In this document: positions 1 through 8,470 of the stretch, one piece after another
How positions within the stretch are numbered: position 1 is the stretch's first letter
Layout: each line of letters begins with the position of its first letter
DNA from: Pseudomonadota bacterium
GTDB lineage: Bacteria; Bdellovibrionota; Bacteriovoracia; Bacteriovoracales; Bacteriovoracaceae
Direction of reading: 5' to 3'
DNA length: 64,000 bases
NCBI GenBank assembly: GCA_027487685.1
Contig: JAIYDC010000019.1
Coordinates: forward strand, 1 to 64,000
Notes under the pieces: model-generated
What the model saw: only the letters and a program-made list of their open reading frames with translations
What the model was told of the DNA's origin: nothing
Database searches by the model: none
Program-made: the position numbers and the translations under genes

Positions 1-412
1 ATTCGGTTACACCACTCTCTTTGAGAACCTTAAGCCTGTTCAAAGTTATAAAGCGTGCAATGCCTTGTCTACGCATTGAGGGGTCAACCATGATTCCCAT
101 TCCATACCAACCTTCGGGAGCAGGAAAGACCTTTTTTGCTTCGGGTAGACCTGAACTATGGTGATAACGGCAAAAGCCAACAACCTTTCCATCAAATTCT
201 GCTACATAAAGCCTATAAGTAGGATCAGTTTCCACGAGATCAAGTTCTTTAACAGTTTTTTCAGAAATCTGAGACAAGTCATCCAATGGATTACGAATCG
301 CCATGAGAGTTATAATTGCATCTCGATCATTTTGAGCAGCGATGCGAAACTTCAGGTTCAATGGTGGAGCTTTACTTTTTGTTGTTGGGTCAAATGGTTC
401 ATCTTGTTTCAT
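1..412 (-). CDS. GNAT-family N-acetyltransferase (3' end beyond window)
   Basis: Partial gene running off the left edge; about 137 codons are visible from the ATG at 412, preceded by AAAAGG six bases upstream. The translation has a GNAT layout: strand-helix start around residues 20-35 (LKFRIAAQNDRDAI), a central strand (YRLYVAEFDGKVVGFCRY), then MGIMVDPSMRRQGIARFI, which matches the acetyl-CoA-binding motif A (V-x-P-x-x-R-x-x-G-I/A). The substrate cannot be told. The first ~20 residues are a polar extension before the fold. The family is clear; whether the gene is complete beyond the window is unknown. Confidence 0.8.
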   Translation of the reverse strand, partial: MKQDEPFDPTTKSKAPPLNLKFRIAAQNDRDAIITLMAIRNPLDDLSQISEKTVKELDLVETDPTYRLYVAEFDGKVVGFCRYHHSSGLPEAKKVFPAPEGWYGMGIMVDPSMRRQGIARFITLNRLKVLKESGVTE

Positions 413-480
413 GCATAACCTTTTATTCTTGAATTATAGCAACATGTACAAAAGTTACAATCACTTAGAGTCGATAATGG

Positions 481-500
481 GCATGGCAGAGATGCCATGC
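481..500. repeat. Perfect inverted repeat, 8-bp stem, GAGA loop
   Basis: GCATGGCA-GAGA-TGCCATGC is a perfect stem with a GNRA-class tetraloop. It lies upstream of the divergent acetyltransferase gene and just before repeat copy A. It is followed by A-rich rather than T-rich sequence on the plus strand, so it is not a plus-strand intrinsic terminator. It might be an operator or an RNA hairpin; its role is unknown. Confidence 0.5.
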
Positions 501-516
501 TGTAAAAAAGTCTAAA

Positions 517-655
517 GGATCAACTTCCACCCTATTTTTAAATTCAGTTTCAATCTTCGCAAAAATTAAAAAATACGAGAAGCCCAGTTTAAACCCACTA
601 GGCTTTATTTAATTTCGGGACGGTTACAACACAAACCGCCGACAGCCTGAAACAG
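517..655 (+). repeat. Dispersed intergenic repeat, copy A
   Basis: This copy shares with copy B (4441) the blocks GGATC-ACC--CCACCC, ATTCAGTTTCRATCTTCGCAA and the hairpin core GCCCAGTTTAAACCCACTAGGC followed by TTTATTT. It also shares GACAGCCTGAAACAG (641-655) with copy D, at nearly the same distance from the hairpin (56-58 bases). The hairpin plus T-run resembles an intrinsic terminator embedded in a longer repeat. Confidence 0.7.
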
Positions 656-924
656 GCACCCTACTGCATATACAGAAACCTAGAGTGGAGGCCCGCGAAT
701 CACGAAATAAAGAAGCTACCGTAAATGACTCGGCGAAACTTCAATGGGGACCACTCGAAACAGAGAAGAGATGCAGGCAGGTCGTTATTAAATTATCTGA
801 AGCTTAAAGAAGGATTTAGAATGAATTTTATTCTCTTTAATCAGGTACATTCCCATGAGCCTAACACAATATTAACTCTTTAATCTATTTTACTTCGCTA
901 TATTAGGAGCATTAGAATTAACCG

Positions 925-2118
925 ATGGGACAGATGAAATTTTTATTTGCAACACTAATCACGGTTAGCACTTTTTCAACATTCGCAGAGACACTCCGCT
1001 TAGAAAATTTATCATATTACAAAGACGGGGTTGTCCTCGAACATAAGCCTACACATTTCAAGACAAAATTTCGTTTCAGAGTTCAAAACAGATTTACTTA
1101 TGAGACAGAATCAGACACAGAATTCAAATCAAAACTGGCAGGCTTCGAAGTAAGAAGAATGCGCCTTCGACTTGAAGGAAATGTCCTAGATCCTAGATTG
1201 TTATACAAACTACAGTTGTCTTTTACTCGTGGGGATATGGATTATGACCGTACTCAGTATCCAAATATTCTTCGAGATGCCGTGGTTGGTTGGAAACTGA
1301 GTGATGCCACAACATTGTGGTATGGACAAACAAAACTTCCTGGAAACAGGCAGCGTGTTGTTTCATCAGGGGCCCAACAGTTTGTTGACCGATCTTTAGT
1401 GAATGCAACTTTTAATTTAGATCGGGATGTAGGGGCTCAGGTCCATCATCAGATAGGCCAGGAAAAACCACTATGGATAAAAATGGCGATATCAAACGGA
1501 GACGGAAGATCAACTGAAAATAAAGATAACGGACTTGCTTACACTTCTCGAATCGAGTGGCTTCCACTCGGCAGTTTTAAAGATGAGGGTGATTATTTCG
1601 AAGCAGATCTTGCTCGTGAAATTGAACCCAAGATCTCGTTTGGTGCCGTATATTCAGTAAATAAAAAAGCGACTCGCCCAGGTGGGCAAATTGGTACCCA
1701 GTTTACGACCAAAGGATTTGGCAAAGACCTCGAGACCTGGTTTGCTGATTTCCTCTTGAAATACCGTGGATTATCTTGGTCTACCGAGTATGCAAGACGT
1801 TGGACAGGTGACGCCGTTTTTAAAGATGGAACAAAAGATGTTGCTATATACAAAGGCGAAGGGGTTAATACCCAAATCGGTTACGTGTTTGAAAACAATG
1901 TTGAACCGGCAATCCGAATAACAAAACTTTGGGCACGAAAAGAAACTCTCAGTGTGGAAAATGATCGAAATCAATATGCTGTAGCCTTAAGTAAATACTT
2001 TAACCGCCATACAGTGAAAGTGCAAACTGACTTAACTTATGATGAGCAACGCAACAGAGTGAATAACATCTACGACAACGCTTGGATTTATCGCCTGCAA
2101 TTAGAAATCGGTATCTAG
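925..2118 (+). CDS. OprO/OprP-like outer-membrane porin
   Basis: The 397-residue product (394 if the second ATG at 934 is used, which places the signal peptide MKFLFATLITVSTFSTFA at the N-terminus) is a predicted outer-membrane beta-barrel of the phosphate-selective porin O/P family. Support comes from the family-like start of the barrel (FKTKFRFRVQNRFTYE), a stretch FEVRRMRLRLEGNV typical of OprP-type barrels, alternating polar/hydrophobic strands throughout and a C-terminal strand ending YRLQLEIGI. No phosphate-specific gene is adjacent, so substrate preference is unknown. AGGAG at 905-909 is rather far from either ATG. A clear terminator follows at 2184. Confidence 0.8.
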   Translation: MGQMKFLFATLITVSTFSTFAETLRLENLSYYKDGVVLEHKPTHFKTKFRFRVQNRFTYETESDTEFKSKLAGFEVRRMRLRLEGNVLDPRLLYKLQLSFTRGDMDYDRTQYPNILRDAVVGWKLSDATTLWYGQTKLPGNRQRVVSSGAQQFVDRSLVNATFNLDRDVGAQVHHQIGQEKPLWIKMAISNGDGRSTENKDNGLAYTSRIEWLPLGSFKDEGDYFEADLAREIEPKISFGAVYSVNKKATRPGGQIGTQFTTKGFGKDLETWFADFLLKYRGLSWSTEYARRWTGDAVFKDGTKDVAIYKGEGVNTQIGYVFENNVEPAIRITKLWARKETLSVENDRNQYAVALSKYFNRHTVKVQTDLTYDEQRNRVNNIYDNAWIYRLQLEIGI

Positions 2119-2183
2119 TTATGCTGCTGAATAACCATAGATACTACCTATTATTACTCTAGGGATACCCTTGTGGGAACAAT

Positions 2184-2207
2184 GACGGCCATAAAAAGGC
2201 CGTCTTT
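2184..2207 (+). terminator. Rho-independent terminator after porin gene
   Basis: GACGGCC-ATAAAAA-GGCCGTC is a perfect 7-bp GC-rich stem followed by TTT, 65 bases after the porin stop codon. It separates the porin from the opposite-strand isocitrate dehydrogenase gene. Confidence 0.8.
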
Positions 2208-2248
2208 CATAATTGTTAGCTTTGATACTAAAATCCAAATAAGATTTC

Positions 2249-2285
2249 AAATTCAGTCATGATCTTCGTAAAAAGCAAGAGATAC
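2249..2285 (+). repeat. Dispersed intergenic repeat, partial copy E
   Basis: Only the left half of the repeat is present: AAATTCAGTCATGATCTTCG followed by an A-rich tract and GATAC. It abuts, and slightly overlaps, the 3' end of the isocitrate dehydrogenase gene and lacks the hairpin half seen in copies A-D. Confidence 0.5.
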
Positions 2286-4186
2286 TAACTCAGAAATGTC
2301 CCCATACCTTGCCCGTAACTTTCCCCGTAACCCATAGTTATCTTCCCAGTGATAAGATTTTTGTAAGAATGGAGTCCTTCGAATTTAATTCGCTTCACTC
2401 CAGCAAGCTCTATGTCTTCCATCACTCTTAAAAGCGAGCTTCGTAGCATGGCCTCATCGTTTATGCCGTTGTCTTTTCGATTAAAAATAACTCGACAGCG
2501 CATTTGATCAACTAGATCTGGGTTCATGATAAACGGGTAAACCGATTGACCTCTATTTGAAATCATCTCTAGGCTGCACTGATGTTTTTGGCAGATAGCA
2601 TCGATCTTCTTTCCAAGCACTCGGCATATGGCAACGATCAATGATTTGTGGTGGTCAGCTATCAATGAAACAGATTGCTGAATATCTTTCCACGTGCGTT
2701 TTAAAAATTCAGAATTAAACTTTGTCAAATCTGATGATTGAATAACCTTCGCAAGAACCTCAGGAGTCGAGAAGGTCTTATTAAGATACTGGGGATAGTG
2801 AGTGAGTACTTGATCAGTTACCGCCTTAAACCAAAGCGCATAATCATACATCTCTTGCAAGGTGCAGAAATAATCAAGGTTAAAAACTTCATTCACATTT
2901 ATGCCGCTCGCCTCCTGGAACGCCTGAAGCACCTCTGGATCTTCTTTGCCTGTCCACTTAACAAAAATATCCATACCCAACGTTTTTTCTTCAACTTTAG
3001 GATTCAGGTAAGGTCTCGTTCTACTCAGTTTCGCGATCCAGCCATCGCCAGCTTTTAGTTCTGACACGTCAAGAAGTCGTTTAAACTTCTCAACCGGAAC
3101 AGGTTGGTTATTTTTTATCAACTTAATTCTAGTGATGACTTCCTCAGTAAACTGATTAGTGTTTAAAACTTTTTTTGTAGTTGGATTAGACTCACCATTC
3201 ATCGAAAATGCCAAGTCTCGAGTGTGTAGACCCTCTTCGAGAGTCGAAAGCCACGCTCGCTGAATCATATCTTTTGCTTTAAGATTTTTGTCTCCACCGA
3301 TGTGCTCAAGCATCAGAAGTGCTGCCTGTAGAAGTCCCGAGGGATTTGCGATGTGTTCCGTGCCTTGGTTGTCTCGACCTCCAGGCAAAATGCTTGGGCC
3401 AGTTCCATGGATCGCCTCGAACATAGCGCCATGATAGCCGATATTGGAGGATCCCCCGAGTCCCAAAGAGCCGGTGAGTGCGGTCGTAATATCGGATAAA
3501 ATATCGCCGAAAAGATTTTCAGTGACAATAACTTGGTAAGCCGTGGGATTGGTCGCCACTTTAGCCATTCCGTCATCGATGATTTGCGAAGATGTTGTAA
3601 CAGTTGGATACTGAAGGGCCATCTGGTTGAAAATCTCGAGAAATGTTCCTTCCGTCTTTTTCAAAATGTTGCCCTTATGCATGCAACAAATTTTCTTTTG
3701 GTGATCATTTGCATATTCAAATGCAGATCGAATTATCTTATGCATGCCCGTTAGCGACTTGAGACTAATGGCTTGAATAGTGTCAGTGGTAAGTTGATGT
3801 TCAATCGCTGCGTAAAGACCTTCTTCATTTTCCCTAAATACAGTGATGTCTTGGGCAGGAAAATGCGTTTTTATGATCGGCTCGAAGCTTTGCGATCTTC
3901 TAAAGTTGATAAAAAGTCCGTGGCCTTTTCTAGAAGTTACGTTGAAACTTTTCTTTCCTTCCGTTGCGATCGGCGTTTCAGTTGGCCCCTTGAGCATCAC
4001 ACCGTATCGTTCAAAATCAGTCATCGCTTCTTCGATGTCTTGTGAGCTGGCATCCTTACCAAGTTTACGATCGAGGAATTTCAAATCCGCATCTGCCGCC
4101 TTGAGGATGCTCTTCACAGACTCCGTTATAGCTGGACCGATTCCATCACCAGGAATCACAACAACAGTTTTCGAGTTTTCGTTCAT
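2285..4186 (-). CDS. icd: NADP-type isocitrate dehydrogenase with extended C-terminal domain
   Basis: Oxidative decarboxylation of isocitrate to 2-oxoglutarate in the TCA cycle. The N-terminal ~340 residues are a full isocitrate/isopropylmalate dehydrogenase fold: PGDGIGP at 13-19, SFNVTSRK as substrate loop, FRENEEGLYAAIEH, and the family signature around NLFGDILSDITTALTGSLGLGGS. The ~290-residue C-terminal region includes LGMDIFVKW and MISNRGQSVYP, which resemble the C-terminal domain of Thermus-type IDH but are separated by roughly 130 extra residues. At 633 aa it is well above the ~500 aa of Thermus-type enzymes. AAGGA lies nine bases before the ATG. IDH is favoured over isopropylmalate dehydrogenase because of that C-terminal domain. 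Confidence 0.85.
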   Translation of the reverse strand: MNENSKTVVVIPGDGIGPAITESVKSILKAADADLKFLDRKLGKDASSQDIEEAMTDFERYGVMLKGPTETPIATEGKKSFNVTSRKGHGLFINFRRSQSFEPIIKTHFPAQDITVFRENEEGLYAAIEHQLTTDTIQAISLKSLTGMHKIIRSAFEYANDHQKKICCMHKGNILKKTEGTFLEIFNQMALQYPTVTTSSQIIDDGMAKVATNPTAYQVIVTENLFGDILSDITTALTGSLGLGGSSNIGYHGAMFEAIHGTGPSILPGGRDNQGTEHIANPSGLLQAALLMLEHIGGDKNLKAKDMIQRAWLSTLEEGLHTRDLAFSMNGESNPTTKKVLNTNQFTEEVITRIKLIKNNQPVPVEKFKRLLDVSELKAGDGWIAKLSRTRPYLNPKVEEKTLGMDIFVKWTGKEDPEVLQAFQEASGINVNEVFNLDYFCTLQEMYDYALWFKAVTDQVLTHYPQYLNKTFSTPEVLAKVIQSSDLTKFNSEFLKRTWKDIQQSVSLIADHHKSLIVAICRVLGKKIDAICQKHQCSLEMISNRGQSVYPFIMNPDLVDQMRCRVIFNRKDNGINDEAMLRSSLLRVMEDIELAGVKRIKFEGLHSYKNLITGKITMGYGESYGQGMGTFLS

Positions 4187-4698
4187 GAAAATAATCCTTG
4201 AAACAAAGTCTAAATTTAGCCTAAGAATAACTCAACGAAAGATCGAAACCAATAGGAATACAGTCATTGCGCAACACGCCAAAAGAGGTTGCTATAAACC
4301 AATCGCAAATAAACCAGCGCAGAAATGATAATTGGAACTAAACAAGGATTCAAATCGATGTACGAACATTTCTTCAAGACATTGATAATTTACAATTGAA
4401 AAGTGTAGCAGAAATGATTATTTGTAAACGATTGTCTCCTGGATCGACCGCCACCCCATTTTATATTCAGTTTCGATCTTCGCAAGAAGTGAAAAATACT
4501 TAAGGCCAGTTTAACCCACTGGGTTTTCTTTATCTCAAGTCGTTTACTCTATTAATAGTGCCATATAACCCCATTAAGTTTTAGCGTCCCAAGGCACCCA
4601 AGGTGACAAGTCCCGGCAATTTTGGACAGATATGTATCCTTTATAAAAAGTTTTAGGATTAATAGGAGATAGTTATTGATAACCATAGGCTTTAGGAC
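4187..4698. other. Gene-free stretch between icd and barrel protein, with repeat copy B
   Basis: About 510 bases separate two genes pointing away from each other. It must hold promoters for both icd and the 4699 gene. Repeat copy B (4441-4535) lies in the middle. No small ORF with a good ribosome binding site was seen. Confidence 0.5.
4441..4535 (+). repeat. Dispersed intergenic repeat, copy B
   Basis: This is the best match to copy A: GGATCGACCGCCACCCCATT, then ATTCAGTTTCGATCTTCGCA and AGAAGTGAAAAATAC, then the hairpin core GGCCAGTTTAACCCACTGGG with a following T-rich run. The right-hand GACAGCCTGAAACAG block of copies A and D is not recognisable here. Confidence 0.7.
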
Positions 4699-5319
4699 AT
4701 GCTTAAGATTTTGCTATTACTCGCTGTGACTTTTTCATCCATAGATTCGAAAGCTTACAGTGGTGGGTCAGGCGGTAGCCCTTCCTTGAGCCGTATTGGA
4801 TTTCGCTTCCTTGGGAATCTAAAACTTCAACACGGAACTCTAGGCTCTAATGATGGTTCAGTGAAGAAACGCAAAGTGAATAGTATTGGTGCTGAGGCAA
4901 TTGGCGGTATAAATCTTGGGCCATTGATTTTAGGGGCCGGCGCTGAGTATTCCAAACTCTTTCAGATGACTGATCCCGATGATGTTTCTGATACAAATCT
5001 TTCAGGTGGCATAACTCAATTTTCAGGAGTCGCGGGTTTTGCCTTTGGTAAACTTTGTCTCTTAGGAAAATATTATTTTAAGTCGAGCCTTTCGTTAGAT
5101 CAAAAAAGTCCTGCGGATGAAAAGGTTCAGTACCTTTCGCCAGATGCATCCTATGGAATTTCCATCCTCTATCGCCCCGGCGGAAGATCATTTTGGGGAA
5201 TTGATTACAACAACATTAATTTCTCGAAAGAAGATCGCGCAGGAACAACGAACAATTTCAGTGCGGATGAAACAATGAACCTTTCAACTTTTGGAATATC
5301 TTATGGCTTCATGTTTTAA
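4699..5319 (+). CDS. Predicted outer-membrane beta-barrel protein
   Basis: The 206-residue product has an N-terminal signal peptide (LKILLLLAVTFSSIDSKAY) and a body made of short amphipathic segments rich in Gly, aromatic residues and charged turns, ending in ...FGISYGFMF with a C-terminal aromatic residue. This is typical of small barrels recognised by the BAM machinery. A Gly/Ser-rich patch (GGSGGSPS) follows the signal peptide. No family was recognised. Its 3' end overlaps the next gene by 17-29 bases, so the two are probably co-transcribed and translationally coupled. Confidence 0.65.
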   Translation: MLKILLLLAVTFSSIDSKAYSGGSGGSPSLSRIGFRFLGNLKLQHGTLGSNDGSVKKRKVNSIGAEAIGGINLGPLILGAGAEYSKLFQMTDPDDVSDTNLSGGITQFSGVAGFAFGKLCLLGKYYFKSSLSLDQKSPADEKVQYLSPDASYGISILYRPGGRSFWGIDYNNINFSKEDRAGTTNNFSADETMNLSTFGISYGFMF

Positions 5320-6598
5320 AACTGTCATCACCAATATATCCCTTGGGCTTTCATTAACTTTGCTAACATCGTGCCTCGTCCATGAAGATGGGTTTGCACC
5401 TGGAACATTATCTGAAAATGACATCTCTAACATTTCTGTGGCCACTGGTGGCTCCCACTCTTGTTCAACATTTGATGGCTCCGTACGCTGTTGGGGATAT
5501 GGGTTTCATGGTCAATTGGGATATGGAAACAATTTTACGATTGGAGACAATGAAACTCCTCAAGCTGCAGGCGATGTTGATGTTGGAGGGACTGTTACTC
5601 AATTAGCTGTTGGTGATTTTCATACCTGTGCCCTATTGAGTACCGGGAATGTCCGATGCTGGGGACAAGGTTTTTACGGACAACTGGGTTATGGTAACAC
5701 CTCAGATATCGGTGATAACGAGTCACCAGCTTCTGCAGGGAACGTCAATGTAGGAGGGACAGTCATTCAGTTAACCGCGGGTGATGCCCACACTTGCGCT
5801 CTTCTAAGTGATGGGAATGTACGCTGCTGGGGCTCCGGAACAGACGGTCGATTGGGATATGGGAATACGAATTCTATTGGAGATAATGAATCTCCGGCTT
5901 CAGCTGGAAATGTAGATGTGGGTGGGACAGTCACTCAAATTTCCGCGGGTAATAGACATACTTGTGCTCTTCTTAGTTCTGGCAATGTTCGTTGTTGGGG
6001 CGCAGGAGCAGATGGCCGGATGGGTCATGGTGATACTAGTAATATCGGAGACGACGAAACGCCAGCTTCGGCTGGGAATATAATCATCGGTGGCACCGTC
6101 ACCCAGATAAGCGCCGGAGGACATCATACATGCGCCCTTTTAAGCACAGGTAACATTCGTTGTTGGGGAAGAGGAAGTGCCGGACGATTAGGCTATGGAA
6201 ACACGTCGAACATCGGTGACAATGAAAGTCCAGCATCTGCAGGTGATGTAAATGTAGGTGGCACAGTGACTAAAGTCGACTCGGGGACTCAGCTGACTTG
6301 TGCTCTTCTGAGTACAGGTAATGTTCGTTGCTGGGGTGATGCACCAGTAAGTCCCTTAGGGTATGGCAATTCCAATACCATCGGAGACAATGAATCTCCC
6401 GCTTCAGCTGGTGATATTAACGTCGGAGGCACAGTAAAAAACATCTCCGCTGGTTACGCTCATGTTTGCGCTCTCATGAGCACGGATCACATCCGTTGCT
6501 GGGGAGCAGGAACTGATGGTCAATTGGGTTACGGAAATCTTTTATCCATCGGAGATATGGAAGTTCCTGCTACTGTAGGTGATGTTGATGTATGGTAA
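5303..6598 (+). CDS. RCC1-repeat (seven-bladed propeller) lipoprotein
   Basis: The start is taken at the ATG at 5303 (a Met four codons upstream is also possible), which gives a signal peptide ending in the lipobox LLTSC, so the mature protein should be lipid-anchored. The rest is seven tandem repeats of about 56 residues, each with the pattern H-x-C-A-L-L-S-x-G-N-V-R-C-W-G followed by G-x-L-G-Y-G-N and IGDNE-P-ASAG-V-VGGTV. That is the RCC1 blade consensus, and seven blades would close one propeller. The sixth blade is degenerate after CWG. Paired Cys in each blade (HTCAL/RCWG) could form disulfides. The binding partner is unknown; the neighbour is a barrel protein, so an outer-membrane assembly is plausible. 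Confidence 0.85.
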   Translation: MASCFKTVITNISLGLSLTLLTSCLVHEDGFAPGTLSENDISNISVATGGSHSCSTFDGSVRCWGYGFHGQLGYGNNFTIGDNETPQAAGDVDVGGTVTQLAVGDFHTCALLSTGNVRCWGQGFYGQLGYGNTSDIGDNESPASAGNVNVGGTVIQLTAGDAHTCALLSDGNVRCWGSGTDGRLGYGNTNSIGDNESPASAGNVDVGGTVTQISAGNRHTCALLSSGNVRCWGAGADGRMGHGDTSNIGDDETPASAGNIIIGGTVTQISAGGHHTCALLSTGNIRCWGRGSAGRLGYGNTSNIGDNESPASAGDVNVGGTVTKVDSGTQLTCALLSTGNVRCWGDAPVSPLGYGNSNTIGDNESPASAGDINVGGTVKNISAGYAHVCALMSTDHIRCWGAGTDGQLGYGNLLSIGDMEVPATVGDVDVW

Positions 6599-6895
6599 GC
6601 ACCTTGTTAACAAAGCAAATGTAAAACTTGGAAGCTCCAAAGCTTGGGTCGAGCTATGCTTTCATCGTCGGCCAACATTTAGCTTCATTCCTATATTGTC
6701 TCAAAAAGATAGGTCGGGGGAAGTGGATGAAGCGTCATTAAAAATTCAGCCGCAATATCCGCAAGAAGTGTAAGACACGAAACTCCAGTTGAACCCACTG
6801 AGCTATCTTATCTCAGGGTTAATATGGCCAGGAATCGGCGACACCCTGCAGCACAACCTTCTCTAATTGAAGATTCAGGATGCTCTTCACAGCCT
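6599..6895. other. Gene-free stretch between convergent genes, with repeat copy C
   Basis: Non-coding sequence between the 3' ends of the RCC1 lipoprotein and the subtilase. It contains repeat copy C, whose degenerate hairpin may serve as terminator. No other element was seen. Confidence 0.45.
6742..6854 (+). repeat. Dispersed intergenic repeat, copy C (diverged)
   Basis: Shares AAATTCAG, CCGCAAGAAGTG, the core CCAGTTGAACCCACTGAGCT and, at the same offset as in copies A and D, GACACCCTGCAGCAC (compare GACAGCCTGAAACAG). The stem is more degenerate than in B or D. Confidence 0.6.
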
Positions 6896-7852
6896 CTAAT
6901 ACTTATTGGCAGGAAGACGATTTACTTTTCTTTCCGCAAACTCAAAAGCTCGAGCAGCATCTAATTTCCCTGCTCCTGCAACTTTCCCTTCAAAACTTTT
7001 AACTTTAAGGACCGAACCAACAATGATTTCTTTGATCTGAGGACCGGTCAAATTGGGATACCTTGCTTTAATAAGAGCTGCAACTCCAGTAACAAATGCC
7101 GTCGCCTGGCTTGTACCGGTCATATAAGCAGTCTTATTACCGATATAAGCACCTCTGATCCTGTATCCCGGAGCAGCTATATCTACAGATCGAATACCAA
7201 AATTAGAAGATGAAACAATCTTCAATTGATCATCGTAACCTGCGACGGTGATTACATTACTTAGACCATAATTGGCCGGATACGAAGGATGATCTGGGTC
7301 ATCTATGTTCTCGCCTCTGTTCCCTGCGGCTGCAATAACAAGTATTCCCTTACTCCTCGCCTCTTGAAGTACTTTAAGCTCGTCAAGCGCATTTCCTGAC
7401 CCAGCAGATGAATAATTGATGAAATCAACTTTTGCATTAATGGCAAATCTTATGGCCTTTATTGTGGCCCTAATGCTTTGGTCTGCTGTCTGGTTCGCAT
7501 CATAATATTTCAAGGGAAGAATTCGCACATCTGGATAAATTGATTTAATAATACCGGCGATATGAGTTCCATGCCCATTAACATCGTTAGAAGTGGTTTT
7601 TGTGAAATCGACAGTAGGAGCAATGTTATTTGCCAAGAATGAATGTTGAGAATCAATGCCAGTATCGATGACGGCAACAAGGACTGATTTATGGGTCTTA
7701 TAATTTTTCCAAGCCTTTTCAAGGTTAATCGAAGCAAGACCCTTGTCTGGATCTAGTCCCCAGCTAGCAAACCTTGATAATAGCAACTCGTTCTGCTGAG
7801 CATGAACTGAGAATGTAAAAAAAAGGACTACAATTATAAAATATGACTTCAT
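6896..7852 (-). CDS. Secreted subtilisin-like serine protease (S8 family)
   Basis: The 318-residue product has a cleavable signal peptide (SYFIIVVLFFTFSVHAQ) and a complete S8 catalytic set: Asp63 in VIDTGID, His94 in NGHGTHIAG, oxyanion Asn178 in AAAGNRG and Ser248 in MTGTSQATAFVTG. There is almost no room for a classical I9 propeptide (only ~25-30 residues between signal and catalytic domain), so maturation may be minimal. It is divergently transcribed from the BlaI-type operon and shares its 226-base upstream region with the BlaI-like operators. Likely periplasmic or extracellular proteolysis; substrate unknown. Confidence 0.9.
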   Translation of the reverse strand: MKSYFIIVVLFFTFSVHAQQNELLLSRFASWGLDPDKGLASINLEKAWKNYKTHKSVLVAVIDTGIDSQHSFLANNIAPTVDFTKTTSNDVNGHGTHIAGIIKSIYPDVRILPLKYYDANQTADQSIRATIKAIRFAINAKVDFINYSSAGSGNALDELKVLQEARSKGILVIAAAGNRGENIDDPDHPSYPANYGLSNVITVAGYDDQLKIVSSSNFGIRSVDIAAPGYRIRGAYIGNKTAYMTGTSQATAFVTGVAALIKARYPNLTGPQIKEIIVGSVLKVKSFEGKVAGAGKLDAARAFEFAERKVNRLPANKY

Positions 7853-8016
7853 ATATTGTCTTAAGCAACACGAGGGCCAAAAGAATCATGTCATTTCAGG
7901 CACCTAGACTGCAAAGTCCTATACAGTTGTATAAGTGATGAACTATTTCAGAATTATTCTGTCGGGTGCTCTGGTGACTAGCAGGCCGTAAAGGAAATTG
8001 GGCCTAAAGCCCAGCA

Positions 8017-8034
8017 CTACTAACTTTTTAGTAG
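8017..8034. promoter_or_regulatory. Putative BlaI-type operator 1 (imperfect)
   Basis: CTACTAACTTTTTAGTAG is an imperfect dyad (7 of 9 positions pair) lying 45 bases upstream of the repressor gene. It shares the CTACTAA/TTAGTAG half-sites with the perfect operator 22 bases downstream, i.e. about two helical turns centre to centre. Autoregulation by the BlaI-like product is inferred. Confidence 0.65.
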
Positions 8035-8038
8035 ACTC

Positions 8039-8056
8039 CTACTAATTAATTAGTAG
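8039..8056. promoter_or_regulatory. Putative BlaI-type operator 2 (perfect palindrome)
   Basis: CTACTAATTAATTAGTAG is a perfect 18-bp palindrome, 22 bases upstream of the repressor start codon. BlaI/MecI/CopY repressors bind TACA/TGTA- or TACTA-type dyads as dimers and commonly repress their own operon. Two tandem sites allow cooperative binding and could also repress the divergent protease gene. Confidence 0.75.
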
Positions 8057-8078
8057 ACTCTCTATCAGAGGTACAAGT

Positions 8079-8468
8079 ATGTCTGAAAAACGTAAAATTA
8101 AAATCGACAAGCCACTCACTGAGGCCGAACTTCCACTTATGAATGCCGTTTGGAACTTGGGACCATGTACTGTCAAAGACGTACTTATTGAAGTCTCAAA
8201 AGAAAAGGAACTCGCCTACACTTCAGTCGCAACTATCGTGAAGATTTTAGAGACTAAAGGGTTCTTAAAGAGCTTTAAGTCTGACAAGGCCCATACCTAT
8301 GAGGCCTTAATCTCTAGAGAAGAGTACGGATCACAAAGCTTGAATCATCTTGCTGACAATATATTTGACGGCGATCGCTCGATGATGGTGATGCGTCTTC
8401 TAGAGACCGGTAATCTTAGTAAGAAAGACCTCGAGGTCATCCGTAAAGCTCTCAACTCAAGGCTGTAG
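8079..8468 (+). CDS. BlaI/MecI/CopY-family transcriptional repressor
   Basis: A 129-residue winged-helix repressor. Residues ~15-60 (LPLMNAVWNLGPCTVKDVLIE...YTSVATIVKILETKGFL) match the PenR DNA-binding domain: the LMNAVW start, the recognition helix around TSVATIVKIL and the wing. The C-terminal ~50 residues would be the dimerisation part that BlaR1-type proteases cleave or trigger. The start codon follows two tandem operators, and the sensor-protease gene begins two bases after its stop. It lacks the metal-binding Cys tail of CopY, so a beta-lactam or cell-wall signal fits better than copper. Confidence 0.9.
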   Translation: MSEKRKIKIDKPLTEAELPLMNAVWNLGPCTVKDVLIEVSKEKELAYTSVATIVKILETKGFLKSFKSDKAHTYEALISREEYGSQSLNHLADNIFDGDRSMMVMRLLETGNLSKKDLEVIRKALNSRL

Positions 8469-8470
8469 CC

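Larger units (their letters stand above)
413..924. other. Gene-free stretch with hairpin and repeat copy A
   Basis: No convincing gene lies here. It holds a perfect 8-bp hairpin with a GAGA tetraloop at 481-500 (GCATGGCA/TGCCATGC), repeat copy A at 517-655, and then about 270 bases of leader before the porin gene with AGGAG at 905-909. An open frame at 158-418 on the plus strand is antisense to the acetyltransferase and is not counted as a gene. Confidence 0.6.

Noticed and set aside
158-418. 86-codon plus-strand frame at the left edge
   Set aside because: Antisense to the GNAT gene on the minus strand, which has a ribosome binding site and a recognisable acetyl-CoA motif.
6579-6773. Frame-shifted continuation of the RCC1 protein
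   Set aside because: The alternative frame does not read as another RCC1 blade; seven blades already close a propeller, so the stop at 6598 is accepted as natural.
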